From assembly GCF_023156285.1 (NCBI RefSeq), contig NZ_JAKZAJ010000003.1, forward strand, positions 310,001 to 374,000: a DNA stretch of 64,000 bases, written 5' to 3'. The position numbers and the translations under genes were made by a program. This document shows positions 17,545 through 25,289 of this stretch, in pieces. Within the stretch, counting starts at the first letter, position 1. Each line of letters opens with the position of its first letter. A model generated the notes under the pieces. It ran no database searches, was not told the DNA's origin, and worked only from the letters and a program-made list of their open reading frames with translations. Source of the DNA: Marinobacter koreensis. GTDB taxonomy: Bacteria > Pseudomonadota > Gammaproteobacteria > Pseudomonadales > Oleiphilaceae.

Positions 17545-20189
17545 AACTGCAGCGAATGCGGATCGAGCAGCTACGCCAGTTCCGTAAGCCCTTTGTTCTG
17601 GACAACCTGCAATCCGGCCTGAACCTGATTCACGGTCCCAATGAATCGGGCAAGAGTACCCTGGTGCGCGCAATCCGGGCGGCGTTTTTTGAGCGCTATC
17701 GTTCCACGGCCGTTGACGACCTGCGTCCCTGGGGTGACTCCGCAGCGGCGCCCACCATTGAGCTGGATTTCGAGCACGACAACCGGAACTGGCATCTCAC
17801 CAAGAGCTTCCTGCAGCGCAAACGCTGCGACCTGACCGTCGGCACCGAAACCTACAGCGAAGACGACGCCGAAGAAAAACTAGCCGCATTGCTGGGCTAC
17901 CAGTACCCGAAACGCGGCGCCAGCAAAGCCGAACACTGGGGCATACCGGGACTGCTGTGGGTCGAGCAGGGCACAGGGCAGGACATCGAACAGGCCATTG
18001 AGCATGCTGGCGATCACCTGAAGTCCGCGCTGAATTCTATGGTGGGAGAGGTGGCCAGCTCCGGGGGGGATGACCTGATCGAGACGGTTCGCAGCCAGCG
18101 GGACACCCTGCTGACCGGGACCGGCAAGCCCCGGGGAGATTATCTGCAACTGGAAAAGGACCGTGTCCTTTATCAGCGCGAAATCGAAGAGCTGAAGGAA
18201 CGGGTGCATAAATACCAGGAACAGGTCGACCGGCTTGGCAAACTCACCCAGGACTACGATCAGGCCGAGGCCGAGCGCCCATGGGAAGAGGCACAGCGGC
18301 AGCTGGAAGACGCCCGGACGCGTTATCAGCAGGTGGAGCGCCTGGAGCAACAGCAACACCAGGAAAAAGCGACGCTCGCCCAGTTGCAGCAAAACCACCG
18401 CTTGTTGCAGCAGAACAAAGAACACCTGGAAGGCCTGAGTCGCCAGCTTGAGAGCCGAAAAGCCGAACTGGACCGTGCCGAGAGAGATCTGTCCACCGCA
18501 CAAGCCCAAACGCCGATGATTGCAGGCCGTTTGCAAGAAGCCAGAACCGGCTACGAAAAAGCCGAACAGCGACGGAAACTGGCGGTGTTGCTCCAGACCC
18601 GCGAAAGGCTGGAGCAGGATGTCCGGCGACTAGAGCAACAGCAGCAGATACTGACCCAGAACCTCGCCAAAGCGAAGGACTACCACCAGCAACTGGAGCA
18701 GGCCAGACAGCAGGCCAGAGACAATCGGATTGATTCCGCCGCGGTCAAAAAGCTCAAAGCGACCGCGAACCAGCTGAACGAGGAAACCATCCGTTCACGG
18801 ACCATCGCCACCCGCTTGAGCTGGGAGCTGGACGCCAACGCATCGTTGACACTGAACAACGAGCCGCTGACCGGGCAAGGCGAGCAACAGCTTCTGGAAG
18901 AATCCACACTGGTCATCCCGGGGGTGGGTACCCTGGGCATAACCCCTGGCGGTGAAGAACTGGCCAGTACCCGCAGGAAGCTCAAAACCCTGGAGGACAG
19001 CTTTGCAGAACAGCTGAATACCCTTGGCGTCGAATCCGTGGAGCAGGCGGAAGACCGGCTTTCAGTGTTTGAAAGCGCCGGAAGAACCCTGAAGCACGCG
19101 GAGGACTTATTGAAATCCGTCGCACCCTCTGGCATTGAGCAACTTGTCACGGAACAGAGCGAGGCAGAACGCGAGCTGGAGAAGGCCAGAAGCCAATTGA
19201 AGGCCACGCCGGAACCCGATTCGAAAGCGCAGGTAGCTGCCCTTGAAGAGGCGGAGGCGGCTTTCGTTCAGGCGGGCACCGAGCTGGACAAGGCTGAATC
19301 CGACGAGCGTGGACACCAGGCAAAGCTGTCGGCACTGCAACAGACCCGGGACAATGCGAAAACGGAATGGCAGCGGCTGGCGGAAGAAGAAAAGAGCCCC
19401 GAGCGCCAGCAGCAGCTTCGCCAGATCACCACCGACCTGGCGAACATTGAAAAACAACAGACCGAACTGCAAGCCAGCCTCGAACGCCGCGAACGGGAAA
19501 TCCGCGAGGCCCGCCCCGACTTTCTAAAGCAGGACATCGAACGCTACCAGAACGCAGCCAATCATCTGCGCCAGACCCAGGAAAACCGGGGGCGCGAACT
19601 GCGCGATATCAAGGTCAGGCTGGAGGCCTGGGGTGCGGAAGGGCTGGAAGAACAGCTCAACGAGAAAGAGGCGGAACTCGACCAGTGCAATCGTCACTAC
19701 GAGGAACTGCATCGCCGTGCCCAGGCCCTGGATCTGCTGCTGACCCTGCTCACTGAAAAGCGCCAGGCCCTCACACGGCGCCTGCAGGCACCGCTGCAAA
19801 AGCACCTCAACCATTACCTGTCGGTGCTGTTCCCGGAAGCTTCCCTGGAAGTCGACGAACAGCTCCGGCCCGGCACCTTCAGCCGGGGCAGTGAACTGGG
19901 GCAGATTACCGAACTGAGTTTTGGTGCCAGGGAACAGATGGGACTGATCAGCCGCCTGGCCTATGCCGATCTGTTGCGGGAAGCTGGAAGGCCGACCCTG
20001 ATAATTCTGGACGACACGCTCGTACACAGTGACAGCGATCGCCTCGAAGATATGAAGCGCATTCTGTTCGATGCGGCCAGTCGGCATCAGATTCTTCTGT
20101 TCACTTGCCATCCGGAAAAGTGGCAGGACCTGGGAGTGCCGCCTTTGGATATTCAGGCATCGAAGGAGCAGGCGGCTCAGTCCTTGTAG
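17541..20189 (+). CDS. SbcC/YhaN-like coiled-coil AAA/ABC ATPase
   Basis: An 882-residue SMC-like ATPase. Walker A HGPNESGKSTLVRAI lies near residue 33; two long coiled-coil arms run about 190-400 and 480-740, rich in Q, E, R and A; the ABC signature region LSFGAREQMGLISRLAYADLL is near 793 and Walker B LIILDDTLVHSD near 820. The hinge has no CxxC zinc hook, which sets it apart from true SbcC/Rad50 and points to the YhaN type. With the overlapping SbcD-like gene it likely makes an ATP-driven DNA-end or structure-specific nuclease. Whether it is housekeeping repair or part of the adjoining defence-like gene is open. Confidence 0.85.
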   Translation: MKLQRMRIEQLRQFRKPFVLDNLQSGLNLIHGPNESGKSTLVRAIRAAFFERYRSTAVDDLRPWGDSAAAPTIELDFEHDNRNWHLTKSFLQRKRCDLTVGTETYSEDDAEEKLAALLGYQYPKRGASKAEHWGIPGLLWVEQGTGQDIEQAIEHAGDHLKSALNSMVGEVASSGGDDLIETVRSQRDTLLTGTGKPRGDYLQLEKDRVLYQREIEELKERVHKYQEQVDRLGKLTQDYDQAEAERPWEEAQRQLEDARTRYQQVERLEQQQHQEKATLAQLQQNHRLLQQNKEHLEGLSRQLESRKAELDRAERDLSTAQAQTPMIAGRLQEARTGYEKAEQRRKLAVLLQTRERLEQDVRRLEQQQQILTQNLAKAKDYHQQLEQARQQARDNRIDSAAVKKLKATANQLNEETIRSRTIATRLSWELDANASLTLNNEPLTGQGEQQLLEESTLVIPGVGTLGITPGGEELASTRRKLKTLEDSFAEQLNTLGVESVEQAEDRLSVFESAGRTLKHAEDLLKSVAPSGIEQLVTEQSEAERELEKARSQLKATPEPDSKAQVAALEEAEAAFVQAGTELDKAESDERGHQAKLSALQQTRDNAKTEWQRLAEEEKSPERQQQLRQITTDLANIEKQQTELQASLERREREIREARPDFLKQDIERYQNAANHLRQTQENRGRELRDIKVRLEAWGAEGLEEQLNEKEAELDQCNRHYEELHRRAQALDLLLTLLTEKRQALTRRLQAPLQKHLNHYLSVLFPEASLEVDEQLRPGTFSRGSELGQITELSFGAREQMGLISRLAYADLLREAGRPTLIILDDTLVHSDSDRLEDMKRILFDAASRHQILLFTCHPEKWQDLGVPPLDIQASKEQAAQSL

Positions 20190-20232
20190 CCGGCTCTGTG
20201 TAGATAGCACCCAAAAGTCTGTTGGCCGGGTC

Positions 20233-20260
20233 TTGTTCGCCTGGTAGCCTGGACTAAATA
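20233..20260 (+). promoter_or_regulatory. Possible promoter for the methyltransferase-PLD-helicase gene
   Basis: TTGTTC (20233-20238) and TAAATA (20255-20260) with a 16-base spacer, 36 bases before the start codon. It also overlaps an imperfect inverted repeat (GCCTG...CAGGC at 20247-20270). Weak motif evidence only, but it suggests separate expression from the SbcDC-like pair. Confidence 0.3.
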
Positions 20261-20295
20261 GAATTCAGGCTAATTAGTCGCAAGAGAATCATTGA

Positions 20296-23200
20296 ATGAA
20301 GGATACGCTGGCCTATTACAACAACAATGCCGATGCGTTTGTGGAATCGACGTTCCAAGTCAGTATGGACGAGCTTTACCAGGAGTTCCTGCCGCACGTT
20401 CCCAAAGGTGGACACATTCTGGATGCGGGCTGTGGTTCGGGCCGGGATGCATTGTTTTTCAAGCAGAAGGGGTACCGTGTTTCTGCGTTCGATGGTTCAG
20501 ACGCGATAGCCTCTCTTGCCTGCGAAAAGACCGGCATATCGGTTCAGCACCGCTATTTCTCGGATATCCACGAATCCTGCACTTACGATGGTATATGGGC
20601 CTGTGCAAGCCTCCTGCACTTGCCCTTTGCCGAGGTACCCGAAGCTATTGGTCGGCTGTGGAATGCTCTCAAACCGGATGGCGTTCTCTACATGAGTTTT
20701 AAGATTGGGAACGGGGAGCGCCAACACAATGGCCGGCACTTTACTGATGCTGATGAGTCGATTGCCGAACATTGGATCCAGGACCTGTCAGGATCTGAAT
20801 CCTGTCGGATGTGGCGCACTGATGATCAACGTCCCGAACGGCATGAGCAGTGGTTGAACATTCTTGTGAACAAGGCACCGGCTTCACCGGATAAGTTAAC
20901 GACCGGCGGGAAAGAACATCATTTTCTGCCGAAACTGTGCCAGGCAATTAAAGCCGCTGATCGAATAGATATGGCCGTAGCGTTTGTGAAAACTACTGGC
21001 TTGAATCTATTGTTCCCGGATTTGGTGGGCGCGCTGCAGCGAGAATCTGATCCGGCCCGTATTCGCATTCTCACAAGCGATTATCTGGATATCACCGATT
21101 CTGAGGCGCTAAGAAAGCTTGTCCTGTTGCATGACCATGGAGCTCAGGTGCGTGTTTACCAGAGCCAGGGGAGTAGTTTTCATTTGAAAGCTTACCTCTT
21201 CGCTGGCCATGTCGAGAATCAGCAAATGTGGGGCAGGGCCTTTATCGGCTCCAGCAATATCAGCCGACAAGCGCTTCAGGACGGGTTGGAATGGAATTAT
21301 CAGGTGGATTTCCCGCCCGACTCTGGATACCTCGAGGCTGCCAGCAGGTTCGATGAACTGTTTCAGAACCCAAATGTTGTGCCGCTCACTGACAACTGGA
21401 TCGATGAGTACGAGAAACGGAGGAAGCCGCCACAACAGTCACTGGAACCGGGCAGTGATGAGGAGCAGGAAGTTCCAACACCTAATGAAGTGCAACAGGA
21501 AGCGCTAAAGGCGCTGGATCTGGCCCGCTCAGAAGGCTACCGAAGGGGCTTGGTCGTGTTAGCAACGGGCTTGGGTAAAACCTGGCTATCTGCCTTTGAT
21601 GCCGTTCAAATGGGCGCACGTCGGATTCTTTTTGTCGCCCACCGCGAAGAAATTCTTTATCAAGCGGCCGAGACGTACCTGCGAATCAAGCCGAATAGTC
21701 GCGTCGGTTTTTACATGGGTAAGCAGCGCGATCGAACCGTGGACATCTTATGTGCTTCGGTACAAACGCTTGGTAAAGAAACGCATCTGGATCGCTTTGA
21801 CCCGCGACACTTTGACTATATCGTGGTCGATGAATTCCACCATGCCGCAGCACCCATCTACCATCGGCTTTTGAGTTACTTTGCGCCGCAATTTCTCCTG
21901 GGATTAACGGCAACCCCAGACCGGACCGACCGCTCGGATATCTTATCGTTGTGTGACGACAACTTGGTTTTCGAATATCCGTTGTTTGAGGGTGTTAAGG
22001 GCGAATTTCTGGTGCCTTTTCACTACTACGGCATCTACGACGAGACGGTCGATTATACCGAGATCCCCTGGCGCAACGGGAAGTTCGAGCCCAATCTGCT
22101 TGCCAATAAGCTGGCGACCCATGGACGCGCCAAACACGTCTTCAAAGTATGGAAGGAACAAAAGCAAAGCCGGACATTGGCTTTTTGCGTTTCGCGGGTC
22201 CATGCCGATTTTATGGCCAACCAGTTTGTAAAAAGAGGAATCAGGGCGGCAGCCGTTCACGGTGAATCTGAGATGTCTCGTGGCGAAGCCCTGGAGAATT
22301 TGGAATCCGGTCAGCTTGAGGTGATTTTCTCTGTCGATCTGTTCAACGAGGGTGTCGATCTGCCCGCCATTGATACGGTGCTGTTATTGCGTCCGACGGA
22401 GTCCAAGATCCTGTTTCTTCAGCAAATTGGTCGGGGCCTGCGGAAAAGCGTGGCTACTGGGAAAGACAAGCTTGTGATTCTGGACTTCGTGGGTAACCAC
22501 CAGAGCTTTCTGCATAAGCCTCAGGCGCTCATCGGGCAGGCGATGAATCACCGACAGCTAGCAGAATTTGCCAGGAAAGCTGAGAAGAATCAGTTGGACC
22601 TGCCAGACGGATGCTTTATCAATTACGACCTGCAGGTAATCGAGTTCCTGAAAGCCCTTGATCAACAGGGCGCTGAAAAAGACTATCAGGTCCTGAAAGA
22701 TACGTTGGGTCGTCGTCCAACACTTACCGAGTACTACCATTTTGGCGCCAGTGTCACTAAAACCCGCAAGGTGCACGGAAGCTGGTTTGGATTGGTTCGG
22801 GACATGGACGATCTCGCCGAAATAGAGACAGAGCTTTTGTCCCGCTACGAAACGTTTTTGCTGGAAGTTGAAACGACGGCCATGAGCAAATCCTTCAAGA
22901 TGATATTGCTAGAGGCGTTCCAGCAACTACGCGGTTGGCGTAGCCCTCCAAAGCTCTCGATACTGGCCCAAGCATCTTGGGAGATCCTGAAACGCCGCCC
23001 AAGGCTATATCAAGAAATTGCAGACTCAGTGAAGGAGGTTGATGGTTCCTCGGCGCAATGGCAGCAATACTGGAAAAAGAACCCTGTCGATCATTGGACC
23101 AATAAGTCTCCAGCTGTTTTTGAAATTGAGAACGATGAATTCAAGCCAGTTATTGAGCTGGAAGTTGATCAGATACCGCCTTTCGAGGAGATGGTTCAGG

Positions 23201-24144
23201 AGCTAATTGATTATCGCCTGGCCTCCTATGAAGCGAGACAGTCTGCCAAGGAGGAGTATTCGCCGACTGAAAATGTAGTCCCGCATACTCCTTCTGGAAC
23301 GGAGTTGCCCTACTTTCCTTCCTTGAAGATCGCTTGTGGCCACTTTAGAAGCAGTAACGCTGAAGAGCCGGAGTACAGACCCATTGGATCGGGACACGGG
23401 CGAATAGAGCCAAATCGTCATTTCATTGCCAGAGCCTCGGGAAACTCCATGAATGGAGGAAAGCAGCCGATTCAAGACGGTGATTATCTGTTGCTCGAAC
23501 AGATCAACCCTAACCAAGCTGGATCTATCACTGGGAAAACGCTCGCAATTGAACGGATGGATGAGGCAGGGGACACACAATATCTTCTTCGGACGGTTCG
23601 TAAATCTCCTGTAGGTGAATATCGGCTCGAAGCTGCTAATCCAGAGTATGAAGACATTATTGTTACTCCAGAGCTTCAGGAACAGTTTCGAACCTTCGCA
23701 CGTTTTTGCGAGATTATAGATCCATTGGAAATGGCTGTCGGACAGGAAATCCCAAGAGAGGAAATCCCGGAGTTATTCGGAGCGACTTTTAATCCTGGCA
23801 ACTGGCAAAGTGGTCACGTCTTTCTGAAGGATGCCAACGCCCATATTTTGTTGGTGACGTTGAACAAGCAGGGCAAAGGCGCCCAGCATCGATATGTCGA
23901 TCATTGGATTGATGAACAAACGTTTCATTGGCAGAGCCAGAACTCAACAACGCCTCAAAGCAAGCGCGGTCGGGAGCTGATCGAGCACAAAAAGCTTGGA
24001 CTCTCAGTACACCTATTTGTCCGTGAGAATAAGCTACGTAATGGCAAAGCAGCCCCCTTCACCTATTTTGGTCCAGTTGAGTATCAGGGCCATGAGGGCA
24101 GCGGACCAATGAGCGTGACATTCAGGCTCAGTTCCGCGGATTGA
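20296..24144 (+). CDS. Methyltransferase-PLD-SF2 helicase-S24-DUF3427 fusion, putative defence protein
   Basis: A 1,282-residue multidomain protein. Residues 1-195 are a class I SAM methyltransferase (motif I HILDAGCGSGRDA at about 40). Residues 205-370 are a phospholipase-D-like nuclease half-site (H296-L-K298, then FIGSSNIS at 316-323). Residues 395-790 are an SF2 helicase of ResIII/DEAD type: Walker A ATGLGKTW at about 423, DEFH box at 512, LTATPDRTDR near 537, and motif VI QQIGRGLRK at 709. A linker precedes an S24/LexA-like fold at about 1030-1130 with S1051 in ASGNSM; the position of the catalytic lysine seems to be R1099. The C-terminus (about 1150-1282, FHWQSQN and LFVREN..RNGKAAPFTYFGPV) is DUF3427. 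PLD-helicase-DUF3427 proteins are known as likely restriction-type defence; the added methyltransferase and S24 domain are unusual. The gene looks more AT-rich than its neighbours, especially in its last third. Confidence 0.85.
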   Translation: MKDTLAYYNNNADAFVESTFQVSMDELYQEFLPHVPKGGHILDAGCGSGRDALFFKQKGYRVSAFDGSDAIASLACEKTGISVQHRYFSDIHESCTYDGIWACASLLHLPFAEVPEAIGRLWNALKPDGVLYMSFKIGNGERQHNGRHFTDADESIAEHWIQDLSGSESCRMWRTDDQRPERHEQWLNILVNKAPASPDKLTTGGKEHHFLPKLCQAIKAADRIDMAVAFVKTTGLNLLFPDLVGALQRESDPARIRILTSDYLDITDSEALRKLVLLHDHGAQVRVYQSQGSSFHLKAYLFAGHVENQQMWGRAFIGSSNISRQALQDGLEWNYQVDFPPDSGYLEAASRFDELFQNPNVVPLTDNWIDEYEKRRKPPQQSLEPGSDEEQEVPTPNEVQQEALKALDLARSEGYRRGLVVLATGLGKTWLSAFDAVQMGARRILFVAHREEILYQAAETYLRIKPNSRVGFYMGKQRDRTVDILCASVQTLGKETHLDRFDPRHFDYIVVDEFHHAAAPIYHRLLSYFAPQFLLGLTATPDRTDRSDILSLCDDNLVFEYPLFEGVKGEFLVPFHYYGIYDETVDYTEIPWRNGKFEPNLLANKLATHGRAKHVFKVWKEQKQSRTLAFCVSRVHADFMANQFVKRGIRAAAVHGESEMSRGEALENLESGQLEVIFSVDLFNEGVDLPAIDTVLLLRPTESKILFLQQIGRGLRKSVATGKDKLVILDFVGNHQSFLHKPQALIGQAMNHRQLAEFARKAEKNQLDLPDGCFINYDLQVIEFLKALDQQGAEKDYQVLKDTLGRRPTLTEYYHFGASVTKTRKVHGSWFGLVRDMDDLAEIETELLSRYETFLLEVETTAMSKSFKMILLEAFQQLRGWRSPPKLSILAQASWEILKRRPRLYQEIADSVKEVDGSSAQWQQYWKKNPVDHWTNKSPAVFEIENDEFKPVIELEVDQIPPFEEMVQELIDYRLASYEARQSAKEEYSPTENVVPHTPSGTELPYFPSLKIACGHFRSSNAEEPEYRPIGSGHGRIEPNRHFIARASGNSMNGGKQPIQDGDYLLLEQINPNQAGSITGKTLAIERMDEAGDTQYLLRTVRKSPVGEYRLEAANPEYEDIIVTPELQEQFRTFARFCEIIDPLEMAVGQEIPREEIPELFGATFNPGNWQSGHVFLKDANAHILLVTLNKQGKGAQHRYVDHWIDEQTFHWQSQNSTTPQSKRGRELIEHKKLGLSVHLFVRENKLRNGKAAPFTYFGPVEYQGHEGSGPMSVTFRLSSAD

Positions 24145-24197
24145 GCCAAACTGGCTCGGAGTTCATTCATTATGCCGGCCGTCAACAAAATGAAGCG

Positions 24198-25016
24198 CTA
24201 ACTGAATATTCTCCGCTGGGTCGAATAGGGCAAAACCCGGGTAATAAAGGCGGCCATATAGGTTTGTGGTGTAACTAGATATCGCGGCTTGGGACGTTCT
24301 GCTTCTGCAGCTCTGTATATCGTTTCGGCCACCTCAGACGCACTGGCGGTAAACGGCTTGATCCTGGCGCCAGGCGCGAGCGCAGCTTCCATGGCTTCGT
24401 ACTTTTCCCGATGCACTGCGCTGGTTTGCCCAAGCACAGGCTGTAACGCGGCCAGGGCATGTTCTCTGAACCGGGTCTTCACGGGTCCCGGAAGCACCAG
24501 CGAGACGCTTTCCAGGCTTTTGCTGTCCTGTTCATCAAACCAGAAGCTCTCGTGAGCCGCGTTCATCGCGGACTTGGCGGCACAGTAGGCGCCTTTCATT
24601 CGCTGGGGCACGATGGAGAGGACGGAGCTCACTGCGATGACCCGCAATGGTATCCGGTGGTGTTCGCAGAGTCTGAGGCACAGGGCGGCCAGCTTGATGG
24701 GTCCGAATACGTGGGTGCTGAACTGCTTTTGCCACATGGATTCGGACAGGTCGCGAAGCGCGCCGAATTGGCCATACCCCGAATTGTTGACCAGAATAAC
24801 CCGATCAGCTGCCGCAATTTCCGTTTCCAGCGTGCCGGCAAGGCTTTCGATCTGGTCAAAGGATTCAAGATCCAGCGCCAGCTCAACAGATGCGAACTCC
24901 ACGCCGGATGGCTGCCGGGACAGGGCGATCACCCTATAGCCTTTCCGGGAAAAGAGGGCGCAGGCTTCAAGGCCAATGCCGCTGCTGGCGCCAGTTATCA
25001 GGGCAATTTTGATCAC
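24198..25016 (-). CDS. Short-chain dehydrogenase/reductase
   Basis: A classical SDR of about 272 residues: NAD(P)-binding TGASSGIGLEA near the N-terminus, VNNSGYG (the NNAG equivalent), catalytic serine in IAVSSVLS and the YxxxK motif as YCAAKSAMN. A probable oxidoreductase for a hydroxyl or carbonyl group; the substrate is not visible. No ATG is available. GTG at 25016 with GGAG nine bases upstream is preferred over TTG at 25031. It sits alone and converges with the big fusion gene. Confidence 0.85.
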   Translation of the reverse strand: MIKIALITGASSGIGLEACALFSRKGYRVIALSRQPSGVEFASVELALDLESFDQIESLAGTLETEIAAADRVILVNNSGYGQFGALRDLSESMWQKQFSTHVFGPIKLAALCLRLCEHHRIPLRVIAVSSVLSIVPQRMKGAYCAAKSAMNAAHESFWFDEQDSKSLESVSLVLPGPVKTRFREHALAALQPVLGQTSAVHREKYEAMEAALAPGARIKPFTASASEVAETIYRAAEAERPKPRYLVTPQTYMAAFITRVLPYSTQRRIFS

Positions 25017-25289
25017 TAAGTCAATCTCCAATCCTGCATTCTTAGCCGAAATTCAACAACCTGGCGCCGGAAGCTGAAAAGGCTGACATCGCTATCCAGA
25101 GGCCTAGGCTATCATTGTTGATGCAAACGTCCTCGATACAATAGGCCTCTGACAGCGTTACATTAAGATAACGATTCTCCTTTACGTTTTCCGGAAATCA
25201 CGCGTATAACCGTACATACGCTAATAATCCGTAAAGCCAATTCCACCCTTTGGTGACCGCGGGGTGTCTCGGAGAGAGTGCTTTCCACC

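Noticed and set aside
16254..25016. tRNA-Cys as the attachment site of an integrated island.
   Set aside because: No repeat of the tRNA 3' end and no integrase could be found to the right of the defence-like genes, so insertion at the tRNA stays unproven.
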